Positions 17,112-24,589 are shown, numbered from the stretch's first letter. The stretch is 30,174 bases of DNA from Vulcanimicrobiota bacterium (GCA_028287545.1 JAQBPL010000320.1:1-30174), one strand, 5' to 3'. The notes: generated from the sequence alone by a model not told the origin. Numbers and translations: made by a program.

Positions 17112-18570
17112 GCTGACGGTCATCGAAGCGGTGCGCGAGGCGCTGGCCGAAGAGATGGCGCGCGATCCGCGCGTGATCGTGATGGGCGAGGACGTCGGCA
17201 AGCTCGGCGGCGTGTTCCGCGCGACCGAAGGCTTGTACGACCGGTTCGGCGCGCAGCGCGTGATTGACATGCCGATGGCGGAGACCGGGATCGCGGGCGT
17301 CGCCGTCGGCATGGCGATGCGCGGTTTGCGTCCGGTGGCCGAGATCCAGTTCGCCGACTTCATCCACGCGGCGATGGACCATCTGGTCGGCGAGGCGGCG
17401 AAAATCCGCTGGCGCACGGCCGGCGACTGGAGCTGCCCGATGGTGCTGCGCACCGCGTACGGCGGCGGTTTTCGCGGCGGACCGTACCATTCGCAAAGCG
17501 TCGAGGCGTACTACGCGCACGCGCCCGGACTCAAAGTCGTCGCGCCGTCGACGCCGGCCGATGCCAAAGGGCTCTTGCTCGCGGCGATTCGCGATCCGGA
17601 TCCGGTCATCGTCCTCGAACACAAACGCACCTACCGCGCGATTCGCGGACCGGTCCCCGACGGGGACGTCGTCGTCCCGATCGGAAAGGCCGCGATCGCG
17701 CGCCCCGGCACCGACGTCACCGTGCTGGCCTACGGGATGATGCTGCACGAATCGCTCGCCGCCGCCGCGACGCTCGCCGACGAAGGCGTCGACGTCGAAG
17801 TCGTCGACTTGCGCACGCTCCTCCCGCTCGACCGCGAAACGATCCTGACGTCGCTTGCGAAAACGCGCCGGCTGTGCGTCGTGCACGAAGACACGCTCAC
17901 GATGGGCCTCGGAGCCGAGCTGTGCGCGATCGCCGCCGAAGCCGGAGTCCTCGACGTCCCGCCGGTGCGGGTCGCGATGCCCGACATTCCGGGGATTCCG
18001 GTCGACGACGTGCTCGAAGACGCGATCCTGCCGAACCGCGCGACGATCCGCGACGCGCTGGTGCGGCTGGTCGCGCGGGAACGCACGCACGGCGGGACGC
18101 GCGCGGCGTACGATCCCGCCATCCCGCAGGCGTCGAGCACGATCGAAGTCGCGCTCGCCGAGGAACATCTGCGCAGCGCCCTCGATGCGCTGGTCGAAGC
18201 CTGCGCGGCGTTCCCGCGCTTCAACGCGACGTTCGCGTGGAGCGGCATCACCGAACATCCCGACGTGGTCCTCGACCTCGATCTCGGCGCGTCCGCACCG
18301 GCGCGCGGCGGCGGCACGATCGCGCTGGTCGATTACGGCCGCGACGGTACCGACCTCGCCGTCCCGTTCGTTCGTCCCAACCAAACCGCCGCGCTGCGGA
18401 TCGGCGCCGTCCGCAACGGCCGCGCCTTCGTCACCTGCGCCGTCGACCACCGCGCCATCGACGGCTCCGACGTCGGCCGTTTCCTCGCCGCCTTCAAAAC
18501 CGCCATCGAGCGGAAATGTCACCCCGAGCGCGAGTGTCACCCTGAGCTTGCCGAAGGGCCCCGGTCATGA
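17104..18570 (+). CDS. E1 beta subunit fused to a shortened E2 acyltransferase-like domain
   Basis: The 488-residue protein has a normal E1 beta subunit at about 1-325 (MGEDVGKLGGVFRAT, pyrimidine-binding domain; VLAYGMMLHESLAAA and VVDLRTLLPLD, transketolase C-terminal domain). Family members end near 325-340. Here about 140 further residues (333-470) match the catalytic domain of E2 acyltransferases. FNATFAWSGITEHPDVVLDL corresponds to the E2 NASW block, PFVRPNQTAALRIGAV to the INPPQAAILGVG block, and VDHRAIDGSDVGRF carries the HxxxDG motif, with H449 and D453. The GLIVPVV-to-LAERAR segment of E2 is missing, and the usual TISNLG serine position reads Ala. The last 18 residues are encoded by a dispersed repeat. 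It overlaps the separate E2 gene by ATGA. Confidence 0.85.
   Translation: MRELTVIEAVREALAEEMARDPRVIVMGEDVGKLGGVFRATEGLYDRFGAQRVIDMPMAETGIAGVAVGMAMRGLRPVAEIQFADFIHAAMDHLVGEAAKIRWRTAGDWSCPMVLRTAYGGGFRGGPYHSQSVEAYYAHAPGLKVVAPSTPADAKGLLLAAIRDPDPVIVLEHKRTYRAIRGPVPDGDVVVPIGKAAIARPGTDVTVLAYGMMLHESLAAAATLADEGVDVEVVDLRTLLPLDRETILTSLAKTRRLCVVHEDTLTMGLGAELCAIAAEAGVLDVPPVRVAMPDIPGIPVDDVLEDAILPNRATIRDALVRLVARERTHGGTRAAYDPAIPQASSTIEVALAEEHLRSALDALVEACAAFPRFNATFAWSGITEHPDVVLDLDLGASAPARGGGTIALVDYGRDGTDLAVPFVRPNQTAALRIGAVRNGRAFVTCAVDHRAIDGSDVGRFLAAFKTAIERKCHPERECHPELAEGPRS
18517..18560 (+). repeat. Degenerate repeat pair inside the E1beta-fusion 3' end
   Basis: Two TGTCACCC-GAGC units (from 18517 and 18535). 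The second continues as CCTGAGCTTGCCGAAGG, a one-base variant of the dispersed repeat. The copies are read in frame and encode the C-terminal tail (HPERECHPELAEG) just before the ATGA overlap with the E2 gene. Confidence 0.65.
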
Positions 18571-19421
18571 ACGTCGAGTTTCCGAAGCTCGCCGACACCC
18601 TCGTCGATGGCCTCGTCTCGGCCTGGTACAAAAAACCCGGCGACACGGTGAAGAAGGGCGAGCCGCTCTTCGCGGTCGAGACCGACAAGGTCAACACCGA
18701 CGTGGAATCGCCCTACGACGGCACGCTCGCCGAGATTCTCGTCGCCGAGGGTGAGCGCGCGGACGTCGGAGCGGTGTTGGCCCGCTTCACGGGCGGCGAG
18801 GAAACGGCGTCGCCGCAGCAACAGGCGAACACGCCCGGCGAACACACCGCCGTCTCGCGCCCGATCGCATCGCCCGCATCGGCGAGCGGCGGCGGTCTCG
18901 GTGCGATGCGCAAGCGGATCGCCGAGCGCATGACGGAAGCGCGCGCGACGATCGCGCAAGGCTCGTGCGCGAAGCGGGTCGACCTCTCGTCGATCCAGCG
19001 CCGCGGCGCATCCTGGACGGCGATCTTCGTGAAGGCGTTCGCGGAAGCGCTCGAAGCCGACCGGATCGGCGTCGCCGTCGAGATCCCCGGCGGCCTCATC
19101 GTCCCGGTCGTTCCGGATGCGCGGGACGCATCGCTGCACGACATCACCGTGCGCATCGCGGATCTCGCGGAGCGCGCACGGACGAACGCGCTGACGGCGC
19201 TCGACGTCGGCGGCGCCGCGGCGACCGTTACGAACGTCGGCGCGACCGGAACGCTGCTCGCATTCCCGCTCGTGGCGCCCGGCGAGCCCGCGATCCTCGC
19301 GCCCGGCGCGATCGTCGACGGCGCGTGCTGGCTCGCTTTGTGCTACGACCGGGCGCGCTACGACGAATACGCGGCGGACCGTCTGCTGGCGACCGTCTGC
19401 GAACGTCTTACGGCGCGCTGA
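18567..19421 (+). CDS. Lipoyl-bearing E2 protein with motif-lacking acyltransferase domain
   Basis: A 284-residue E2-type protein, much shorter than the usual 400-450. The N-terminal lipoyl domain (about 2-74) has the lipoylation site K41 in ETDKVN. A Ser/Ala/Pro-rich linker (75-110) follows, with no recognisable peripheral subunit-binding domain. The acyltransferase-like part (about 111-284) has MRKRIAERMTEARATI, GLIVPVVPDA, LAERAR and TVTNVGATG. It lacks the NASW block, and where DHRxxDG is expected it reads LCYDRARYDE (257-266), with no histidine. The missing pieces are those retained in the extension of the upstream E1beta fusion, so the two chains may complete each other. Alone it should not be a competent acyltransferase. 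Confidence 0.85.
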   Translation: MNVEFPKLADTLVDGLVSAWYKKPGDTVKKGEPLFAVETDKVNTDVESPYDGTLAEILVAEGERADVGAVLARFTGGEETASPQQQANTPGEHTAVSRPIASPASASGGGLGAMRKRIAERMTEARATIAQGSCAKRVDLSSIQRRGASWTAIFVKAFAEALEADRIGVAVEIPGGLIVPVVPDARDASLHDITVRIADLAERARTNALTALDVGGAAATVTNVGATGTLLAFPLVAPGEPAILAPGAIVDGACWLALCYDRARYDEYAADRLLATVCERLTAR

Positions 19422-19424
19422 GCG

Positions 19425-19440
19425 CCCCGCTCAGACGGGG
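19425..19440. terminator. Possible bidirectional hairpin between convergent genes
   Basis: CCCCG-ctcaga-CGGGG can form a 5-bp GC stem just after the E2 stop, overlapping the stop of the minus-strand small gene. No T-run follows on either strand, so intrinsic termination is uncertain. Confidence 0.3.
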
Positions 19441-19616
19441 TGGGTCGCTTCCTCCCCCGACTGGGCCCAAGAGGCGGAACGTGCCTCAGCGATCGCGGCT
19501 TCGAGCGCGGCGGCCTGATCTTTCGGACACGGGCAGGGTGTCCGACCGCCCATGCAGCCCTCAGGCGTGTGCCGGTCCAGGCCGTGCTCGCATGTGCAGT
19601 AGACGAGGTATTTCAT
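19431..19616 (-). CDS. Small cysteine-rich protein
   Basis: A 61-residue protein of unknown function. The ATG at 19616 is chosen over the longer reading because GGAG/AGGAG lies about 7 bases upstream on the minus strand. The first half carries C7, C9, H11, H16, C21 and a CPCP pair at about C28/C30, a spacing that could bind zinc or an Fe-S cluster. The second half is an Ala/Glu-rich helix (QAAALEAAIAEARS). It lies opposite to the flanking dehydrogenase genes, convergent with E2. I do not recognise a named family; it could be a small metal-binding or regulatory protein. Confidence 0.6.
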   Translation of the reverse strand: MKYLVYCTCEHGLDRHTPEGCMGGRTPCPCPKDQAAALEAAIAEARSASWAQSGEEATHPV

Positions 19617-19689
19617 CCGAGGTCTCCTCTCCACTCCGCCGGGGGAACGGGCACCTACGACGATGGTATGCAAGCGGCTGCGCGCGGTC

Positions 19690-19705
19690 AGTACGCTACC
19701 GTACT
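19690..19705. promoter_or_regulatory. Inverted repeat, candidate operator
   Basis: AGTACG-ctac-CGTACT is a perfect inverted repeat with 6-base arms, lying in the 172-base gap between the divergent small Cys-rich gene and the first Ldh_2 gene. Position and symmetry suit a dimeric repressor site, but there is no regulator gene beside it. The rest of this gap (19617-19788) shows no clear -35/-10 or Shine-Dalgarno. Confidence 0.35.
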
Positions 19706-19788
19706 TCTCACCCGGGCCTTTCGTCCTCGAAAACCGTTCCGGCGCCCGGCAGGGTGAGCGCCGTCACGCGCGCGAACGCGGATGCGCA

Positions 19789-20892
19789 ATGATCGGCGAA
19801 GAGCCTTCGAAGATCCGCGCGCGCGAAGCGGACGAACGGGCGTTTATCTCGCACGCCCTCACCGCGTTGAACGTCTCCGAAAATGACGCGCGAGACGTGG
19901 CCGACGTGCTCGTCGCGGCGGATCTGCGTGGGGTGGAGTCGCACGGAATCGCGCGGCTCGACACGTTCTATTGCCGGCGCATCGAAGGCGGCGTCGTCAC
20001 CGCGCGCCCTCGGTATACCGTCCTGGGCGACCTGCCGACGCAGTTCGCGCTCGACGCGGGCAACGGCCTCGGTCATCCGGCGGGGAAGCATGCGATGGCC
20101 GCGACGATCGCCAAGGCGCGCGAGCACGGCGTCGCGTTCGCGACGGTGCGCAACTCGAACCATTACGGGATCGCGGCCTACTACGCAATGATGGCGCTCG
20201 AACACGACCTGATCGGGCTCTCGATGACGAACTCGACGCACCTCGCCGTGCCGACGTTCGGCCGGCAGAAGACGCAAGGGACGAATCCGATCGCCGTCGC
20301 GGCCCCCGCGAACGGCCACCCGCCGTTTGTTCTCGACATGGCGACGACGGGCGTGACGTTCGGCCGGCTCGAGGTCAGCGAGCGCAAGGGCAAAGCCCTC
20401 AAGCCCGGCTGGGCGGTCGGACCGGACGGCAGCGAAACGCTCGACCCTGCGCTCGCGATGACGCAGGGCGCGCTGCTTCCGCTCGGCGGATACGGGACCG
20501 AAGGCGGCGGCCACAAGGGCTACGGCCTGGGCGCGCTGGTCGAGATCCTGTGCGGCGTGCTTGCCGGCGGTCCGTTCGGGACGGCGCTCGGTCTCGACGA
20601 ACGCGGGATGCACGGCGGCAACGTCGGCCACTTCTTCGGCGCTTTCAAGGTGGGGGCGTTGCGCGACGTCGGCGCGTTCGGCGCCGATCTCGACCGCGAG
20701 TTGCGCGCGTTCGAGAACAGCGCGCCGGTGCCCGGCGCCGACCGGGTGATGACGGCCGGCGAACCAGAACGGCTCAACACCGAACGTTTCCGCCGCGAAG
20801 GCGTCCCGATCGATCCGAAGGTCTGGGATACTCTCGACGCGCTCGCCGACCGCGTCGGCATCGCGAAGCTGGACCGCTTCATCGTCGAGTAG
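19789..20892 (+). CDS. Ldh_2-family 2-hydroxyacid dehydrogenase, copy A
   Basis: NAD(P)-dependent malate/L-lactate/ureidoglycolate/sulfolactate dehydrogenase family, 367 residues, about the usual length. The family hallmarks are present: ADLRGVESHGIARL (44-57), GNGLGHPAGKHAM, RNSNHYGIAAYY with the conserved histidine H125, VPTFGRQKTQGTNPIA, and the GGGHKGYGLGALVE block. The start at 19789 is preferred because upstream residues are low-complexity and resemble intergenic translation; no good Shine-Dalgarno is visible. The stop is one base before the copy B start. Likely oxidises a 2-hydroxyacid to a 2-oxoacid, which could feed the upstream E1/E2 complex; the substrate is unknown. Confidence 0.88.
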   Translation: MIGEEPSKIRAREADERAFISHALTALNVSENDARDVADVLVAADLRGVESHGIARLDTFYCRRIEGGVVTARPRYTVLGDLPTQFALDAGNGLGHPAGKHAMAATIAKAREHGVAFATVRNSNHYGIAAYYAMMALEHDLIGLSMTNSTHLAVPTFGRQKTQGTNPIAVAAPANGHPPFVLDMATTGVTFGRLEVSERKGKALKPGWAVGPDGSETLDPALAMTQGALLPLGGYGTEGGGHKGYGLGALVEILCGVLAGGPFGTALGLDERGMHGGNVGHFFGAFKVGALRDVGAFGADLDRELRAFENSAPVPGADRVMTAGEPERLNTERFRREGVPIDPKVWDTLDALADRVGIAKLDRFIVE

Positions 20893-20893
20893 C

Positions 20894-22003
20894 ATGGCAG
20901 AGACGGCGATGGGAACCGCGCGGGTCGATGAAGCGGAGCTCCTTGCATTTGTCGAGCGAGCGCTGACGACGGTCGGGGTGGACGGCGAGCAGGCGCGCAT
21001 CGTCGCTGACGTGCTCGTCGCGGCCGACCGGCGCGGGATCGAATCGCACGGCGTTGCGCGGTTGCGCTGGTTCTACGTCGACCGTATTCGCAACGGCCGT
21101 ATCGCAGCTCGGCCGGCGTACACGATCGCGCGCGAGACGCCGACGTCGCTGCTGCTGGATGCGGGCAACGGTCTGGGGCATCCCGCGTCGCATCGCGCGA
21201 TGACGCTGGCGATCGAGAAGGCGCGCGAGCGCGGGATCGCCTTCGCCGCGGTGCGGAACTCGAACCACTATGGGATCGCCGGCTACTACGCGATGATGGC
21301 GCTCGAGCACGACATGATCGGGATCTGTTCGACCGACTCGGCGCACTTCGCCGTGCCGACGTTCGGCCGCACGCCGATGCAGGGAACGAACCCGTTCGCG
21401 TTCGCGATCCCGGCATTGAACGAGCCGGCGTTCGTGCTCGATTTCGCGACGACGACCGTCACCTACGGCAAGCTCGAAGTCTACGAGCGCAAAGGGCTCA
21501 GGTTGAAGCCTGGCTGGGCGGTCGACGGCGAAGGAAAGCCCTCGGGCGATCCGGCGGTACGGCACGGCGGCGGATCGCTGCTTCCCCTCGGCGGTTTCGG
21601 AACCGAAAACGGCGGCCACAAAGGCTACGGCCTCGGCGCGCTCGCCGAGATGCTCACCGGCGTGCTCGCGGCGGGCTGGTTCGGCGCCGCGCTGACGATT
21701 CCGGAGAGCCCGACCGCGCCCTCCGGGATCACGTCGCACTTCTTCGGTGCGATTCGCATCGACGCGCTGCGCGAGGTCGACGGCTTCAAACGCGACATGG
21801 ACCGCGAGCTGCGCGCGTTCAAGGACAGCACTCCGGCGCCCGGGCAAGACCGCATCTACGTCGCGGGCGAGATCGAATACGAGAACGAGATCGCGTTCCG
21901 ACGCGACGGCATCCCCCTGATCGCGCCCGTCATCGACGACCTCGACGCGCTCGCCGACGAGCTGCAAATCCCGCGCGTCGCACGGCGCCTTCCGTCATCC
22001 TGA
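20894..22003 (+). CDS. Ldh_2-family 2-hydroxyacid dehydrogenase, copy B
   Basis: Tandem paralogue of copy A, 369 residues, sharing the blocks ADRRGIESHGVARL, NSNHYGIAGYYAMMALEHD, VPTFGR and GGHKGYGLGALAEML. The middle and C-terminal parts diverge, for example ITSHFFGAIRIDALREVDGF, so the substrate or stereochemistry may differ. The two may also form a heteromer. The ATG at 20894 follows one base after the copy A stop; another in-frame ATG at 20909 is possible. The last residues (RLPSS) and the TGA stop come from a dispersed repeat that begins at 21994. Confidence 0.88.
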   Translation: MAETAMGTARVDEAELLAFVERALTTVGVDGEQARIVADVLVAADRRGIESHGVARLRWFYVDRIRNGRIAARPAYTIARETPTSLLLDAGNGLGHPASHRAMTLAIEKARERGIAFAAVRNSNHYGIAGYYAMMALEHDMIGICSTDSAHFAVPTFGRTPMQGTNPFAFAIPALNEPAFVLDFATTTVTYGKLEVYERKGLRLKPGWAVDGEGKPSGDPAVRHGGGSLLPLGGFGTENGGHKGYGLGALAEMLTGVLAAGWFGAALTIPESPTAPSGITSHFFGAIRIDALREVDGFKRDMDRELRAFKDSTPAPGQDRIYVAGEIEYENEIAFRRDGIPLIAPVIDDLDALADELQIPRVARRLPSS

Positions 22004-22042
22004 GCTTGTCGAAGGAAATGTCATCCTGAGCTTGTCGAAGGA
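21994..22042 (+). repeat. Dispersed repeat, two tandem copies between convergent genes
   Basis: Two near-identical copies (21994-22016 and 22020-22042, period 26) of GTCATCCTGAGCTTGTCGAAGG fill the junction. The first copy contains the TGA stop of the plus-strand Ldh_2 gene (22001-22003). The second provides the stop and the last residues (STSSG) of the minus-strand FAD monooxygenase (22021-22023). Confidence 0.85.
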
Positions 22043-23268
22043 AGCGTGCGAACGTGCTCGGGACGCACCCCGACGCCGACTAAACGAGCCGGGATACGCT
22101 GCAGGAAAGGAAACCGGCGCAGGATCCGTACGACAAGCGGAGCCGCGCCCGGCGTCGCCGCGGCGGCAGCCTGAGCCCGCAGCACGGTGCGGAAGATGCG
22201 GTCCTGCGCGAACACCTGGATCGCTTGGGTCACCTTCACCGGGAAGGTCCGGCGCTGCTCCACCGCCGCGAGATGCCGTTCCGTGACGGAATGCGCGCGA
22301 AGCGGCTCGACGAGCAGATTGGCGGCCGCGACCGCGTCCTGAATCGCCAGGTTGATGCCGACGCCGCCGATCGGCGACATCGCGTGCGCCGCGTCGCCGA
22401 TGCACAACAGACCCGGGACGTGCCAGCGGCGTAGGCGGTCGACGGTGACGACCAGCAGCTTGACGTCGTCCCAACTGCGCAGCTCGTCGACCCGATCGTG
22501 CAGAAACGGGGCGATCGCGACGAGGTCGTCGCGCAGCGCCTGCAAGCCGCGCGTGCGCAGCGCGTCGAGGCCGCCCTTCGGGATCACGAAGGCGCATTGC
22601 CAGTAGTCCCCGCGATCGAGCGTCACCAGCACATGACCGGCGACGAACCGGCCGAGCGCCGAGTTCGGGTCGCCCGGGTGCTTGCTGAGCTGCATCCACA
22701 ACACGTCGATCGGCGCGCCGAGATCGCGCACGCTCAAGCCGGCGGCAGCGCGCACCGTCGAGTGGCGTCCGTCGGCGCCGACGACGAGTTCGGCGCGAAT
22801 TTCGATCGGCCCGTCCGGCGTCGTCGCGCGCACGCCCACGACGGCGTCGCCCTCGCGCACGAGCTCGGTGACCTGCGCGCGCATCATCATGCGAAAGCCG
22901 GGGAAGCGCCGTCCGTTCTCGGCGAGAAAGTTCAAAAAGTCCCACTGCGGCATCAGCGCGATGAACTTGCAGCGCGTGCGCAGGTGCGTGAAGTCCGCGA
23001 GCGTGACGGCGTGTCCCATCACGAGGCCGGTCAGCTTCGGGACCTCCGTGTGCGGCCGCGCCAGAAACGCATCGAGCAGACCGAGCTCGGCGATGACATC
23101 CAGCGTCGAGGGGTGCACGGTGTCGCCGCGAAAGTCGCGCAGAAAATCCGCGTGTTTCTCGAGCACGACGACCTCGATGCCCGCCCGCGCGAGAAGATAC
23201 CCGAGCATCATCCCCGCCGGCCCGCCGCCCGCGATGCAGCACCCGACCCGCAAAACGCCGCTCTCCAC
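22021..23268 (-). CDS. FAD-dependent monooxygenase (PHBH fold)
   Basis: Flavoprotein of the UbiH/p-hydroxybenzoate hydroxylase superfamily, 415 residues from the chosen start. The FAD-binding motif IAGGGPAG lies at 12-19 followed by VVVLEKHADF, the NAD(P)H/FAD DG motif VVGADGRHSTVR at about 162-173, and the GD motif CIGDAAHAMSPIGGVGIN at about 289-306. The GTG at 23268 is preferred, since longer readings pass through translated repeat sequence; GGAAAG lies 9 bases upstream. It is convergent with the Ldh_2 pair and divergent from the thiolase. It probably hydroxylates or epoxidises an aromatic or unsaturated compound; the substrate is unknown. Confidence 0.85.
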   Translation of the reverse strand: MESGVLRVGCCIAGGGPAGMMLGYLLARAGIEVVVLEKHADFLRDFRGDTVHPSTLDVIAELGLLDAFLARPHTEVPKLTGLVMGHAVTLADFTHLRTRCKFIALMPQWDFLNFLAENGRRFPGFRMMMRAQVTELVREGDAVVGVRATTPDGPIEIRAELVVGADGRHSTVRAAAGLSVRDLGAPIDVLWMQLSKHPGDPNSALGRFVAGHVLVTLDRGDYWQCAFVIPKGGLDALRTRGLQALRDDLVAIAPFLHDRVDELRSWDDVKLLVVTVDRLRRWHVPGLLCIGDAAHAMSPIGGVGINLAIQDAVAAANLLVEPLRAHSVTERHLAAVEQRRTFPVKVTQAIQVFAQDRIFRTVLRAQAAAAATPGAAPLVVRILRRFPFLQRIPARLVGVGVRPEHVRTLPSTSSG

Positions 23269-23298
23269 CGCACCGCGCTTTCCGCTCGATGGTGGCTC

Positions 23299-23342
23299 AC
23301 CCTTCGACGAGCTCAAGGTGACACCGACGAGCTCAGGGTGAC
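23299..23342 (-). repeat. Degenerate repeat pair in the FAD/thiolase divergent gap
   Basis: A reverse-orientation copy (CCTTCGACGAGCTCAAGG, then TGAC) is followed by a shortened one (GACGAGCTCAGGGTGAC). They occupy much of the 127-base divergent intergenic region, where the promoters of both genes must lie. I see no clear -35/-10 pair here. Confidence 0.7.
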
Positions 23343-23395
23343 ACAAGCGGGAGGACAGGCGCGACCGGCCGCTGAGCGAACGGGTTGTACCGATC

Positions 23396-24589
23396 ATGTC
23401 CGACGCTGTAATCATCGATGCCGTTCGCACGCCAATGGGCCGCTACGGCGGCGCGCTCGCTTCCGTGCGGGCCGACGACCTGGGCGCGTACGCGATTCGG
23501 GCGCTCGTCGACCGGAGCGGGATCGACCCGTCGGTCCTCGACGACGTCTTCTGGGGCGCCGCGAACCAGGCTGGTGAGGATTGCCGCAACGGCGGACGGA
23601 TGGCGACCCTGCTTGCCGGGCTGCCGTCGAGCGTCCCCGGCACGACGCTCAACCGCCTCTGCGGCAGCGGTCTGCAGGCGATCAACTCGGCGTATCACGC
23701 GATCGCCGCGGGCGTGATCGACGTCGCGGTCGCCGGGGGCGCGGAGTCGATGACCCGCGCGCCGTTCGTCATTCTCAAATCGGAGAAGGCCTACGATCGC
23801 GCGCCGGACATCCACGACACGACGCTCGGGAACCGCATGCTCAATCCGCGGCTGGCCGCGATGTATCCGCCGATCTCACTCGGCGAGACGGCGGAGAAAG
23901 TCGCCGAACAATTCGGCGTGACGCGCGACGACCAGGACCGCTTCGCCTACGACAGCCAGATGAAATGCAAAGCCGCGGTCGACGCGGGACGGTTCTCGGA
24001 CGAACTGATCGCGTTCCGCGACGGCGTCGGGAAGAAGAGCGTCGAGCTCACCGTGGACGAACCGCCGCGCCCCGACACCACCCTCGAGTCGCTGGCGAAA
24101 CTGAAGCCGGCGTTCAAAGCGAACGGAACGGTAACCGCAGGCAACGCCTCACCGCTCAACGACGGTGCCGCGGCGCTGCTCGTCTGCAGCGCCGACGCCG
24201 CGCAGAAGCACGGCTGGACGCCGCTGGCGCGCGTCGTGACGTCGGCGACGTTCGGCGTCGATCCGAGCGTGATGGGGATCGGCCCGATCGGCGCGACCCG
24301 CAAGGCGCTCGCGCGCGCCGGCCTCACGGTCGCCGATCTCGATCTCGTCGAACTGAACGAAGCCTTCGCCGCGCAGGCCGTTGCGTGCGTCAAAGAGCTC
24401 GGCATCGATCCGGTGATCGTGAACGTCAACGGCGGGGCGATCGCGCTGGGCCACCCGCTGGGCTGCAGCGGAGCCCGCATCGCGACGACGCTCCTGCACG
24501 AACTCAAACGCCGCGGCGGCCGCTACGGTCTCGCCACGATGTGCATCGGCATGGGCCAAGGCATCGCCACGATCTTCGAACGCGTGTGA
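23396..24589 (+). CDS. Acetyl-CoA acyltransferase (thiolase, PcaF/FadA type)
   Basis: Degradative thiolase of 397 residues that cleaves a 3-oxoacyl-CoA with CoA to give acetyl-CoA. The nucleophile cysteine is C89 (NRLCGSG), the catalytic histidine H353 ([14 protein letters not shown]) and the second cysteine C383 (CIGMGQG). [19 protein letters not shown] near 52-70 resembles 3-oxoadipyl-CoA thiolases (PcaF/PaaJ), so an aromatic-degradation or beta-ketoadipate-like substrate is possible. It has no partner hydratase or ligase nearby. A biosynthetic acetoacetyl-CoA role cannot be excluded. Confidence 0.9.
   Translation: MSDAVIIDAVRTPMGRYGGALASVRADDLGAYAIRALVDRSGIDPSVLDDVFWGAANQAGEDCRNGGRMATLLAGLPSSVPGTTLNRLCGSGLQAINSAYHAIAAGVIDVAVAGGAESMTRAPFVILKSEKAYDRAPDIHDTTLGNRMLNPRLAAMYPPISLGETAEKVAEQFGVTRDDQDRFAYDSQMKCKAAVDAGRFSDELIAFRDGVGKKSVELTVDEPPRPDTTLESLAKLKPAFKANGTVTAGNASPLNDGAAALLVCSADAAQKHGWTPLARVVTSATFGVDPSVMGIGPIGATRKALARAGLTVADLDLVELNEAFAAQAVACVKELGIDPVIVNVNGGAIALGHPLGCSGARIATTLLHELKRRGGRYGLATMCIGMGQGIATIFERV

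Noticed and set aside
18111..18570. Frameshift or assembly error joining E1beta to a broken E2 gene
   Set aside because: The frame is open and continuous for 488 codons, with E2-like blocks in order and good codon use. The missing pieces are complementary to those lost in the next gene, which random decay does not explain; long-read confirmation would still be useful.
23269..23430. 54-residue N-terminal extension of the FAD monooxygenase
   Set aside because: The extension is mostly translated dispersed repeat and overlaps the thiolase start.
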